The notes below the pieces were generated by a model, which was given only the letters and a program-made list of their open reading frames with translations, was not told where the DNA came from and did no database searches. DNA of 35,386 nucleotides, taken from the IMG/VR virus record IMGVR_UViG_3300008339_009656, positions 1 through 35,386 of that record. One strand, 5' to 3'. The position numbers were made by a program, and so were the translations under genes. The stretch is from a virus. How positions within the stretch are numbered: the first letter of the stretch is position 1; every line of letters begins with the position of its first letter. Shown here piece by piece: positions 1-8,803 of the stretch.

Positions 1-2
1 TG

Positions 3-2687
3 GAAAGATTTAAAAAAAATATTCAAACAAAAATAGTTAAAACCGAACCTTTAAATGTGGAAAATATCATAGAAGATAAAATTAATAAACTTTTAAATGA
101 CCCAACGTATAAAGATTTAAATAGTTTAGAGAAGTTAAAAAAAATTAATACATTAAAAAAAGAATTAATAGACGAGTTAAAACTCAAACAACAAGATAAA
201 ACACTTTCTGCTAAAATTTCAGAAAAGGAAATTGAAAAATTAGTAGATGATAAGTTGGAATCCCTTTCTGGTACTATTGAGACATTTTACACAAAAAAGG
301 GTGTAACTGATTTTTTATTATCGGTTAAGGGTGTCGGTAACTTACTTGATGAATTTATATCTCTTGGTCAATTATTTAATTCTACCGCCGAAAAAAACAT
401 AACAACATTAAAAAATGATATTTCAGATATCATTGTGTTAATTGATAGGTCTGATTTAACTGAAAATTACTATAGAGAGGTTGCAAATAAAATAAAAGCA
501 CTTTCAAGTAATGCTAGAAAAACAAAAGAATCTGTTACTAAATTTTGGGATGATTTAAAGAAATTAATTACTGAAGCATTTCCGAATGACCCTAAAAAAG
601 CTCAAGACATAATAAATAAAATAGGGGGGCCAAACAAACTAGATGAGTTTTTCACTAAAACTAACCAATACGTTGAGGTTGGTGATAGAATTAAGGAGAC
701 GTGGCAAAAAATTTTAGACGCTTTTGGTAAATTTAAAAGTCTAAATAAAGAAGTTGGAGATATGAGTAGTAATGTCTTAAAATTTGGTGAAGGTCCGGCA
801 AAAAGATGGGTTAATTTTATTGCCAGTGGGAGTTTTACATCATTTAAAGAATGGACACAAAGATTAGCACAGAGAAGAAAATTTTTGTTTGTAGGGAAAG
901 AGGTACAAGGATTTAGTTGGAAGTCTTATTTTGATATGTATTGTAGGATATGGTTTGTTACTAATCTTGCGGTACCTATGGTTACTTCTTTCTTGTCCGC
1001 AGTAGGGTTGTGGTTTTTAACGGCTGTCGGTAAATTAACCGGTATTGGTGATGAGACAAAATATTTTACTGAAAATAAAAACAAATCTATAGGTGAACTT
1101 TGGGGTGAGTTTTATAGTGATTCAATAAAATCTAGTTTAATACCTTTTATTGATGATTATAATGGAAAAATGGAAGGTAGTTTCCCACAAAATATTGAAC
1201 AATGGGGTAAATGGGCTACTGATTTTGTAGGTGCAATAATCCCTTTCAATACAAAAATTGATGATATTGCTGATTTTATATTTAACACACCTGAATACCT
1301 ATCAAAAGCGGAACAAATTAAAAACGAACAAGTTAAAAAAGGTGAGGATACACTTGAAAAGGTTTCAGACAAATTAAAAGGAAAGGATAAAGTGTTTGCG
1401 GATAAAAACAACGAAGAGTTAACCAAAACAAACAATAATATTAAAGTAAAAGAATATAAAAATACAATAGTAGATGGATTAAACAATAGGTATTATATTT
1501 TCACAAATAAAGAAATAGGTACCATGCCATCAACAGAAGAAAGGGTAAAATTATTTAATAAAATAAAATATGAGGGTAAACCTGGAACATTTGAACAAGA
1601 TAAATTTTTTATTACAATAAATGGTAAAAAATATAAATTTGTTGATAACACATTCTATGAAGACCCAACCACAGGAAAACAAGGAAACTGGAAAGACCTA
1701 GGTGGAAGACTTTACGAAAACAAAAATAACATTATGAAAGATTTACTTAAAAAAATCATTTTGGAAGAGGAAGAAGAAAGAACTCTTAAAATGAAAGATT
1801 GGGATGAAATATTCACATTCCAAAAGATGGATGAAAAAAATCCAGGAAAATACACTGAGGTAAAACTTAAAATGGATTCTGTTATGGATAGAATGCCTCA
1901 TTGGAGAAAGAAATATAAAAAGGAATGTGAAGATATGGATAATTGTGATGATGATGGTGAAGATGATTCATTTGTTAGAGCAGTTATTGATACACACCCA
2001 GAAGTCGTTAGAATCCTATTTACAAAAGGTTTAGCTCATTTAACTTCCAGTGAAGAACAAGAAGATCTAAATGAAGGTTTACACAAATTATTGGCCGTTA
2101 TTAGAGAAGCTAAAAGTGTTGAGGTTGAGGTTTGGTCTGTTTACAGACACCCATCAAGTCCGGATAAAATCTGGTCATTGGTTAAAGGTGATTACAAACC
2201 AAAGGAACTAGCTTCAATGGATGTTAAAATGCAACAATCACCACAAAATTCAGTAGAACCAAAAAAAAACTCACTTGATGAGTTAAAAAAAAAAGAATCT
2301 GAAGCAATAAAAATATTGTCAACAGATGAAAAAAAAGGTTTAAATGAACTTCCAATAAAAGTAAGGAATGTTGTTAAAGAAAAAATAAAAAGAGGTTGGA
2401 CAACGGAAAAACCATCCGATAAGTTAATTAATTTTTTTAAGAAATCCGAAGTTGAATCCGCTTTGATTGACTCAATTGATATTTATAAATTAAAACCAAC
2501 CAAAGAATTCTTTAATTTCATTACCGATAACAAAACGGAAGATTCAATTAAAAGAGGTTTTTGTAGATCAATTTATTACGTTAAAAAAGAAATTGATTTG
2601 GAAGGAAAAGTGATGGAGAGAGTAGATGATATTTTAGATAAATGTCAAAATAAATTTGACGGAAAATACGGACAAAATTATATCTAA
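3..2687 (+). CDS. Large phage structural-type protein, 5' end outside window
   Basis: The reading frame is open from base 3, so the gene begins before the window; the GTG at 57 is only the first start-like codon and is probably not the true start. About 895 residues are visible. The N-terminal 270 residues are charged and helical. A hydrophobic stretch encoded around 950-1035 (WFVTNLAVPMVTSFL...) looks like one or two membrane-spanning or membrane-inserting helices. The C-terminal part is again highly charged. I do not recognise a family. An in-frame ATG at 1734 starts MKDLLKKIILE, preceded by ATT exactly like other starts here and resembling the N-terminal targeting peptides of other genes in the window, so an internal start or internal cleavage is possible. 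The next gene begins 5 bases after the stop, suggesting co-transcription. A tail or injection-associated virion protein is a guess from size, membrane helix and position before the fibre genes. Confidence 0.75.
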   Translation, partial: ERFKKNIQTKIVKTEPLNVENIIEDKINKLLNDPTYKDLNSLEKLKKINTLKKELIDELKLKQQDKTLSAKISEKEIEKLVDDKLESLSGTIETFYTKKGVTDFLLSVKGVGNLLDEFISLGQLFNSTAEKNITTLKNDISDIIVLIDRSDLTENYYREVANKIKALSSNARKTKESVTKFWDDLKKLITEAFPNDPKKAQDIINKIGGPNKLDEFFTKTNQYVEVGDRIKETWQKILDAFGKFKSLNKEVGDMSSNVLKFGEGPAKRWVNFIASGSFTSFKEWTQRLAQRRKFLFVGKEVQGFSWKSYFDMYCRIWFVTNLAVPMVTSFLSAVGLWFLTAVGKLTGIGDETKYFTENKNKSIGELWGEFYSDSIKSSLIPFIDDYNGKMEGSFPQNIEQWGKWATDFVGAIIPFNTKIDDIADFIFNTPEYLSKAEQIKNEQVKKGEDTLEKVSDKLKGKDKVFADKNNEELTKTNNNIKVKEYKNTIVDGLNNRYYIFTNKEIGTMPSTEERVKLFNKIKYEGKPGTFEQDKFFITINGKKYKFVDNTFYEDPTTGKQGNWKDLGGRLYENKNNIMKDLLKKIILEEEEERTLKMKDWDEIFTFQKMDEKNPGKYTEVKLKMDSVMDRMPHWRKKYKKECEDMDNCDDDGEDDSFVRAVIDTHPEVVRILFTKGLAHLTSSEEQEDLNEGLHKLLAVIREAKSVEVEVWSVYRHPSSPDKIWSLVKGDYKPKELASMDVKMQQSPQNSVEPKKNSLDELKKKESEAIKILSTDEKKGLNELPIKVRNVVKEKIKRGWTTEKPSDKLINFFKKSEVESALIDSIDIYKLKPTKEFFNFITDNKTEDSIKRGFCRSIYYVKKEIDLEGKVMERVDDILDKCQNKFDGKYGQNYI

Positions 2688-2692
2688 AAGTT

Positions 2693-3289
2693 ATGGAAAC
2701 AAATTTATTTAAAAAAGATAAGGATTTACAATATTGTGAAACATCAATAAAGGATTTTTATGACAGATATCAAACCTTCTATAACAAATATGAAAAAAAT
2801 ATCCAACCACAACCAACTTCAGTTGATAGTGATTTACCGGATAATATAAATGATTTATCTGAAGAAAAAAAAGTTGATCTTGAAAAACAAAAAAAGATTG
2901 TAAATGATTGTATTGAAACTTACACTAGAAAGTTTAAACGAAATATATTCAAAAAAAATCTTAATAAAGAAATCATACAATTAACAAATCCAGGAGGAAA
3001 AGTTAGACCTTTTTTTAGAATTGATGCTCAACTTGCTGAATCAACAGATATTTATAATAAAACAAATGATATGAGTATTTCTAATTCTATCAAAAAAGTT
3101 CTTACAGAACAAGTTGAAATCAAAAAACAAAATTTAACGGAAAGAAATATAATTAATGATAGAATCAATTTTATTTTGGAAGACACCAATAACCAAAGAC
3201 TTAATTTAATTAACGAAGCAAAAAAATTAATTAACAACGGATATAACAAAACTATTGTTAAAGAAATAGTGAATCAATACTTAAAATGA
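2693..3289 (+). CDS. Hypothetical charged protein, 198 aa
   Basis: This Lys/Asn/Glu-rich, mostly helical protein has no signal peptide, no membrane segment and no family I recognise. It starts 5 bases after the preceding large gene and is probably translated from the same message. In its last 70 residues it has several (V/I/L)-x-E tripeptides (KVLTEQ, FILEDT, NLINEA) of the kind cut by T4-type prohead proteases, alternating with helical segments; this is compatible with a processed virion or core component but is only suggestive in so AT-rich a genome. The stop codon is directly followed by a possible RNA pseudoknot. Confidence 0.7.
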   Translation: METNLFKKDKDLQYCETSIKDFYDRYQTFYNKYEKNIQPQPTSVDSDLPDNINDLSEEKKVDLEKQKKIVNDCIETYTRKFKRNIFKKNLNKEIIQLTNPGGKVRPFFRIDAQLAESTDIYNKTNDMSISNSIKKVLTEQVEIKKQNLTERNIINDRINFILEDTNNQRLNLINEAKKLINNGYNKTIVKEIVNQYLK

Positions 3290-3290
3290 T

Positions 3291-3327
3291 ATCGCATTAC
3301 CATCTGCGATTAACAAGGACGATGGTA
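3291..3327 (+). ncRNA. Possible H-type RNA pseudoknot after the 198-aa gene
   Basis: Stem 1 is ATCGCA (3291-3296) with TGCGAT (3305-3310). The loop of that hairpin, TACCATC (3298-3304), is perfectly complementary to GATGGTA (3321-3327), giving stem 2 of 7 bp. Loop 1 is one base and loop 3 is ten bases, which is good H-type pseudoknot geometry. It starts two bases after the stop codon at 3287-3289 and lies in a gene-free stretch (3290-3437) that ends in a strong terminator. It could be a 3'-end RNA structure, the 5' part of a small RNA ending at the terminator, or a translational element. The function is unknown. Confidence 0.45.
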
Positions 3328-3390
3328 GGATTTTTAGGTAGAACTATTAGTCCATAAACCTTAAAGAAAGGGAGGTGTTCAAAATCTAAG

Positions 3391-3421
3391 AAAGGTGACT
3401 CTAGAGTCACCTTTTCTTTTT
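3391..3421 (+). terminator. Rho-independent terminator
   Basis: AAAGGTGACTCTAGAGTCACCTTT (3391-3414) is a perfect 24-base palindrome that folds into a 10-bp stem with a CTAG loop, followed by a T-rich tract TTTTCTTTTT. It separates the upstream structural genes (and the possible pseudoknot RNA) from the tail-fibre genes. Confidence 0.85.
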
Positions 3422-3437
3422 GGGAGTATTTATGGTT

Positions 3438-3782
3438 ATGGAGTTTTTTATAAGAAAAAATAGTACATTACCCTTACTTCAAGTTAACATCACAAAAAAC
3501 CTTAGAGTTGATTCGTCGACCGATAATTTGGATGACAGTGTTATCTATTTTTATATGAAAGATGTTGAAACTGATGTATTTAAAATAGCAAAAGAAGATG
3601 CTTATTATGAGGCTGGTTCAATAACTTATCAATTTACAAAAAAAAACACAAGTAAGATTGGTAGATTTGAAGGTTATTTTAAAATAGAAAATGAAGAAGG
3701 ACTAATTGATTTACCAGTAGGTGATAAATTATACATAAACATTATAGATTCATTTAGTAATAGTGAGTTTTGTTGTAAATAA
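3438..3782 (+). CDS. Small tail-associated protein (fibre base-like)
   Basis: A 114-residue protein starting MEFFIRKNSTLPLLQVNI, followed by a beta-rich sequence ending in GDKLYINIIDSFSNSEFCCK. The opening resembles small beta-sandwich proteins or N-terminal domains at the base of phage tail fibres or baseplates, where a declared property (here DDSVIYFYMKDVETDVFKI) is followed by a GRFEGYFKI-type strand; this is recalled similarity, not a search result. The frame is also open upstream (TTG 3420, ATG 3432); I chose ATG 3438 because the family-like start is MEFFIRKN, and a GTATTTAT box overlaps 3426-3433. It lies 8 bases before the giant fibre gene, consistent with a role in fibre attachment. 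Confidence 0.65.
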   Translation: MEFFIRKNSTLPLLQVNITKNLRVDSSTDNLDDSVIYFYMKDVETDVFKIAKEDAYYEAGSITYQFTKKNTSKIGRFEGYFKIENEEGLIDLPVGDKLYINIIDSFSNSEFCCK

Positions 3783-3790
3783 TTATTAAA

Positions 3791-6700
3791 ATGTCAAACA
3801 AAAGAATATCCGAATTACCCTATATTGATCAAACGAAAATATCTGGTAATACTTTGGTTCCACTAGTAACATATTATAGTGCGGTTACTGGAACTACAGT
3901 CCATACATATGTTGATGACTTTAAGGACTACATTTTAAGTGGAGTATCTGGATTAACAGAAATATACGTAACTGGCGGTACTTATTCGGCAAATACAATT
4001 ACTTTTACAAACAATACTGGAGGAACATTTACTGTAACGGGTATTACAGTAACCGGAACTACGATAATGGTTGGTGATTATCTCCCTCTAAGTGGTGGGA
4101 CCGTTACGGGATCAACGTCTTTTACGTCTGGGTTAAATTCAAATATAATTTCAGCAACAACTTATCAGAATTTACCAATAAGTGGATTAACCGCTGGTAA
4201 TAACATTAATATAAGTGGTTCAAATGGTAATTTCACAATATCAGTAACCGGCAATTCTTTAGATTTACAACAAGTAACTAATGTAGGTAATACGACAGAT
4301 ATTGACATTATAGTTACTGATGGTATTGATAGTAGTAATATAGGCACACAAAGCATTGTAGTTACAAATGGAATATCTGGTTCATATTCTGCAATAAATT
4401 ATGATGGCACTATTTCATTAAAAGCAGGTTCTCAATCAAGTGGTTTAGCTAATACAAATGTCACTAATGCAAATGTGATGTTAGAATTTCCTAATAAAAC
4501 TGCAGGAAGTTATACAATAGCAACAACAAACGATTTAACAAGCTATGTACCATATACGGGAGCAACAACAAACGTTAATTTAGGTTCAAATGGATTATCA
4601 GCTAATACAATTTCAGCAACAACTTATCAGAATTTACCAATAAGTGGATTAACCGCTGGTAATAATATTAATATAAGTGGTTCAAATGGTAATTTTACAA
4701 TATCCGTTACTGGAATAACAAGTGGTACTACTTTTACTGGAAATACATCAGCCACTTGCATAAATGACTTATATGTAAGTAATTTACACGGATGTTCACC
4801 AATAACAATTCATGATAGTATACAATTTACTGGATCAACAGCATCTGGATTATTATCCTATGCTGAAGGATATCAAACAACAGCATATGGTGATTATTCT
4901 CACTCTGAAGGTAGACAGACAACGGCATCTGGTGATTATTCTCACGCTGAAGGTAGTGACACAACAGCATCTGGTGAATATTCTCACGCTGAAGGTTATA
5001 ATACACAAACTGGAAAATACGGAGCATACTTATCTGGACCAATAACAAGTGGTACCATAACTTTAAATTCAAGTTACGGTAACGTAACACCTAATTTTAC
5101 ATCTGGTAATACTATTGTTATTGATGATAGTGATTTTAATAGTAATATTGGAAGGTCAAATTATACAATATCCGCGGTTACTTTTTCTTCACCAAATACG
5201 ATAATTTATCTAAATCAAACAGGTACAACTTGTACCGGTAACGCGATTATTGGTAATATAAGTAATTTTTCATTATGGAACGGTGATCAAATATTAAGAG
5301 GTGATTACTCCCACGCTCAAGGTGAAGGAACAAAATCCATCGGTATTTCATCATCTGCTAGTGGTTATTACACTATCGCATTTGGAAATTATTCAAGTAC
5401 TAGTGGTGAGTACACAATTGCGTTAGGAAATTATTCTCACGCTGAAGGTAGAGCAACAACGACAATTAGAAATTATTCTCACGCTGAAGGCAGTACAACA
5501 ACCGCATCTGGATATTATTCTCACGCCGAAGGTATTCAGACAACGGCATCTGGATTATATTCTCACGCCGAAGGTGGTCAAACAGTAACTATAGGTCAAT
5601 ATTCTCACGCTGAAGGCGGTGAAACTACCGCCGTCGGTATCAGTACCCATGCTGAAGGAAAATCAACAATGGCATATGGTGTGTATTCACACGCCGAAGG
5701 TAGTGGAACAACGACATATGGTGTGTATTCACACGCTGAAGGAAAATCAACAACAACAATAGGTGGTCATTCACACGCTGAAGGTATTGGAACAACGGCA
5801 TTGGGTCAAAGTTCACACGCTGAAGGTATTCAGACAACTTCTGTTGGTAATGGTTCTCACGCTGAAGGTAATTACTCAGTAGCCATAGGTAGTGCTTCTC
5901 ACGCTGAAGGTGATTATACAACGGCATCTGGAAATTATTCTCACGCTGAAGGTTCATCAACAACAGCGTCCGGATATGCTTCTCACGCTGAAGGTTCATC
6001 TACAACAGCATCTGGTGTTGGTTCTCACGCTGAAGGTTATAATACGCAAACTGGAAAATATGGTGCGTATTTATCCGGACCAATAACAAGTGGTATTATA
6101 ACTTTAAATTCAAGTTACGGTAACGTAACATCTGGTTTTACATCTGGAAATACAGTTGTTATTGATGATAGAGATTTTAATAATAATATTGGAAGGTCAA
6201 TGTTTACTATTTCAGCGGTGACCTTTTCCTCACCTAATACAATACTATATCTTACATCAACTATTGTAAATTGTTCAGGAAACGCATTAATAGGTAATGT
6301 TAGTGATTTTAGTTTATGGAACGGTGACCAAATAATAAAAAGTAATTATTCACATAGTGAAGGTAATAATACTTTTACTTTGTGGGAAAATTCTCACGCT
6401 GAAGGTTATAAATCAATAGCACTAACACCCAATTCTCACGCTGAGGGTGGGGATCAACTTAATAACATACCTGGAGGTTATACTATTGGTGTTGGTTCGC
6501 ATGCTGAAGGTGTATTAACAACTTCTTTTGGGGGTTGGTCACACGCTGAAGGTTACCAAACGATAAGTTACGGTAATGGTTCACATTCTGAGGGTAAATT
6601 AACAACCGCATTAGGTAATTTTTCTCATTCCGAAGGTCTTCAAACGACAGCGTCGGGTTATTATTCTCACGCTGAAGGTCTTCAAACGACAGCGTCGGGT

Positions 6701-8803
6701 TATTATTCTCACGCTGAAGGATACAAAACAATAAGTAGTGGTATTGGTTCTCATGCCGAAGGTGGGGATCAACTTAATGACTTAGCTGGAGGTTATGCGA
6801 TTGGTGTTGGTTCGCACGCTGAAGGTATAAATACAACTTCTATTGGTATTGGTTCCCATACCGAAGGTAGATCAACCACAGCCTCCGGGTATGGTTCTCA
6901 CACTGAAGGTTCTTTAACGACAGCATCCGCATATTATTCTCATGCTGAAGGTAGAGAAACTACAGCATCTGGAGATTATTCTCATACTGAAGGATATAAA
7001 ACAATTGCAACTGGTAGAAGTTCTCACGCTGAAGGTGGTGATCAAATTAATAATATACCTGGAGGTTATGCGTTAGGTACTGGTTCACATGCTGAAGGTA
7101 TTAATACTCAAACAGGAAAATACGGAGCATATTTATCTAATCCTATAGTAAATGGTGTTATAACTCTTAATTCAAGTTACGGTAACGTAACATCTGGCTT
7201 TACATCTGGTAATACTGTTGTTATTGATGATAGATATTTTAATAATGATATTGGAAGGTCAAACTACACAATATCCGCAGTTACTTTTTCGTCACCTAAT
7301 ACTATATTATATCTTACTAGTACTATTGTATATTGTTCCGGAAACGCAATAATTGGAAATTTAAGTGATTTTACATTATGGAATGGTGATCAAATAATAA
7401 GAGGTGATTATTCCCACGCACAAGGTGAATTAACTTGGAGTATAGGTATAGGTTCTAATACAAAAGGAGCATTGAATACCGCGTCTGGTTATCATTCACA
7501 CGCCGAAGGTGGTGAAACACATTCCATTGGGAGTGGGTCACATAGTGAAGGTAGAACAACAACTTCTGTTGGTTCTTTTTCTCACGCTGAAGGTAATGCA
7601 ACAACAGCATCAGGAGGTTATTCTCACGCTGAAGGTAGACAGACAGCCGCAATTGGAATTTATTCACACGCTGAAGGTGGTTCAACAACGGCATTAGGTG
7701 AATATTCTCACGCTGAAGGTAGAGAAACAATGACATCTGGAAATTATTCTCACGCTGAAGGTTATCTTTCAACAACAGTTGGTAGTTATTCTCATGTTGA
7801 AGGTGAAAGAACAACAGCGTTTGGACGAAGTTCTCATACTGAAGGTATAGGAACAATCACAGTAGGTGACTATCAACACGTACAAGGTATGTGGAATGTT
7901 ACTGGTGATACAACACAAGGTGCTTTTATTGTGGGCAATGGTTCAGATAATAACAATAGAAGTAATTTAATATTTGCAGCAGGAAACCAAGTTAATATAT
8001 CCGGAAAAACAACAACCACGAACTTCAGAATGACATCTGGGGCAACAAATGGTTATGTTTTAACATCAGATAATGATGGAAATGCGAGTTGGAAAATATC
8101 CGAAGTTGTAGGTAACTATTTACCATTAAGTGGTGGAACCGTAAGTGGGGGTACATCGTTCACAAGTGGATTGAGTGCTAATACGATTTATATAACAACA
8201 ACACCGACGACTGACACACAAACAACGACACAATATTTAACAAGAGATTCTTCAACAGGTCAAATTAAAAGTAAAACTATTCCAGGACCAACAGTTTATG
8301 GTTTATTCGCTCAAACTGGGAATAGTACAACAATAAGTGGTACAACATCGGAATTGTCATTAATTGATGGTGGTATTGGTACATTATCTGTCCCTGAGAA
8401 TGGTTTTAACATTGGTGATTCATTTAGGGCTGACTTTGGTGGATTAATGTCTTCAAAACAAAATGATGATATAAGAATAAGAATTAAGTCTGGATCTGTA
8501 GTTTTAGCGGATAGTGGTTTACAAAATATGGATGCCGGAACTGATGATGTGTGGCAACTTTCAGTTAATTTTACGATAAGAAAAATTGGGGGGCCCACTC
8601 AAGCTGAAATTGTCACATTAGGCGTGTTCCACACAACAAAACAATCAAATGGCACACAAACAGGGTTTGCATTTAATACCGTTAATTATACAACATTTGA
8701 CACAACAATACCAAATCAATTGGATGTGACCGTACAATTTAGTAGTACTGACTCATTAAATAAGATTTATTCTGATATTTTTATTTTAAATAAAATCTAT
8801 TAA
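3791..8803 (+). CDS. Giant tail fibre with SHAEG (YadA/Hep_Hag-like) repeats
   Basis: A 1670-residue fibre. The N-terminus (MSNKRISELPYI...LVPLV) matches the usual attachment end of tail fibres. Residues ~60-340 are Thr/Ser/Gly-rich with a duplicated segment (LPISGLTAGNNINISGSNGN at two places). From ~355 to ~1365 there are dozens of 14-residue units of the form YSHAEGxxTTASGx, the left-handed beta-roll repeat of YadA-like heads and trimeric phage fibres. Three copies of a ~97-residue module (NTQTGKYGAYLS... to ...LWNGDQ) interrupt the repeats at even intervals. The last ~160 residues (from FAQTGNSTTISGTTSEL) lack repeats and look like a C-terminal beta-sandwich head of C1q/TNF type, the likely receptor-binding tip. 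It has no signal peptide. The length and near-identical DNA repeats make it prone to repeat-number change. Certain as a fibre; receptor unknown. Confidence 0.92.
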   Translation: MSNKRISELPYIDQTKISGNTLVPLVTYYSAVTGTTVHTYVDDFKDYILSGVSGLTEIYVTGGTYSANTITFTNNTGGTFTVTGITVTGTTIMVGDYLPLSGGTVTGSTSFTSGLNSNIISATTYQNLPISGLTAGNNINISGSNGNFTISVTGNSLDLQQVTNVGNTTDIDIIVTDGIDSSNIGTQSIVVTNGISGSYSAINYDGTISLKAGSQSSGLANTNVTNANVMLEFPNKTAGSYTIATTNDLTSYVPYTGATTNVNLGSNGLSANTISATTYQNLPISGLTAGNNINISGSNGNFTISVTGITSGTTFTGNTSATCINDLYVSNLHGCSPITIHDSIQFTGSTASGLLSYAEGYQTTAYGDYSHSEGRQTTASGDYSHAEGSDTTASGEYSHAEGYNTQTGKYGAYLSGPITSGTITLNSSYGNVTPNFTSGNTIVIDDSDFNSNIGRSNYTISAVTFSSPNTIIYLNQTGTTCTGNAIIGNISNFSLWNGDQILRGDYSHAQGEGTKSIGISSSASGYYTIAFGNYSSTSGEYTIALGNYSHAEGRATTTIRNYSHAEGSTTTASGYYSHAEGIQTTASGLYSHAEGGQTVTIGQYSHAEGGETTAVGISTHAEGKSTMAYGVYSHAEGSGTTTYGVYSHAEGKSTTTIGGHSHAEGIGTTALGQSSHAEGIQTTSVGNGSHAEGNYSVAIGSASHAEGDYTTASGNYSHAEGSSTTASGYASHAEGSSTTASGVGSHAEGYNTQTGKYGAYLSGPITSGIITLNSSYGNVTSGFTSGNTVVIDDRDFNNNIGRSMFTISAVTFSSPNTILYLTSTIVNCSGNALIGNVSDFSLWNGDQIIKSNYSHSEGNNTFTLWENSHAEGYKSIALTPNSHAEGGDQLNNIPGGYTIGVGSHAEGVLTTSFGGWSHAEGYQTISYGNGSHSEGKLTTALGNFSHSEGLQTTASGYYSHAEGLQTTASGYYSHAEGYKTISSGIGSHAEGGDQLNDLAGGYAIGVGSHAEGINTTSIGIGSHTEGRSTTASGYGSHTEGSLTTASAYYSHAEGRETTASGDYSHTEGYKTIATGRSSHAEGGDQINNIPGGYALGTGSHAEGINTQTGKYGAYLSNPIVNGVITLNSSYGNVTSGFTSGNTVVIDDRYFNNDIGRSNYTISAVTFSSPNTILYLTSTIVYCSGNAIIGNLSDFTLWNGDQIIRGDYSHAQGELTWSIGIGSNTKGALNTASGYHSHAEGGETHSIGSGSHSEGRTTTSVGSFSHAEGNATTASGGYSHAEGRQTAAIGIYSHAEGGSTTALGEYSHAEGRETMTSGNYSHAEGYLSTTVGSYSHVEGERTTAFGRSSHTEGIGTITVGDYQHVQGMWNVTGDTTQGAFIVGNGSDNNNRSNLIFAAGNQVNISGKTTTTNFRMTSGATNGYVLTSDNDGNASWKISEVVGNYLPLSGGTVSGGTSFTSGLSANTIYITTTPTTDTQTTTQYLTRDSSTGQIKSKTIPGPTVYGLFAQTGNSTTISGTTSELSLIDGGIGTLSVPENGFNIGDSFRADFGGLMSSKQNDDIRIRIKSGSVVLADSGLQNMDAGTDDVWQLSVNFTIRKIGGPTQAEIVTLGVFHTTKQSNGTQTGFAFNTVNYTTFDTTIPNQLDVTVQFSSTDSLNKIYSDIFILNKIY
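5000..5290 (+). repeat. Fibre inter-repeat module, copy 1
   Basis: First of three 291-bp in-frame modules in the fibre gene, running from NTQTGKYGAYLS to LWNGDQ. It shares long stretches of near-identical DNA with the copies at 6041 and 7103, for example TTAAATTCAAGTTACGGTAA. It is probably a spacer or bulge domain in the trimeric beta-roll. Confidence 0.85.
6041..6331 (+). repeat. Fibre inter-repeat module, copy 2
   Basis: Second 291-bp copy of the NTQTGKYGAYLS module. It differs from copy 1 mainly in the segment before LWNGDQ (TSTIVNCSGNALIGNVSDFS in place of the first copy's version). The equal length of all three copies argues for duplication with purifying selection. Confidence 0.85.
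6635..6718 (+). repeat. Exact 42-bp tandem duplication in fibre gene
   Basis: Two back-to-back identical 42-bp units (6635-6676 and 6677-6718), each starting GGTCTTCAAACGACAGCGTC and encoding GLQTTASGYYSHAE. The absence of any silent difference, in contrast to the diverged units around it, indicates a very recent tandem duplication of one beta-roll turn. Confidence 0.9.
7103..7393 (+). repeat. Fibre inter-repeat module, copy 3
   Basis: Third 291-bp copy of the NTQTGKYGAYLS module, again ending LWNGDQ and followed by a SHAQGE turn as in copy 1. Copies 2 and 3 share the TSTIV-type C-terminal half, so they are closer to each other there than to copy 1. Confidence 0.85.

Noticed and set aside
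3286-3357. Short frame of 23 codons starting at the ATGA overlap after the 198-residue gene
   Set aside because: It runs through the predicted pseudoknot, has no recognisable sequence, and is too short to distinguish from chance; kept only as a remark.
4827-7856. Several antisense reading frames across the fibre repeats
   Set aside because: They consist of the same repeat read on the other strand (LQRENN-type repeats), with no starts or context of their own.
4860-7860. CRISPR-like array (regular short repeats)
   Set aside because: The repeats are in-frame, multiples of three, and encode SHAEG beta-roll turns inside one long fibre gene; intervening sequences are also repetitive.
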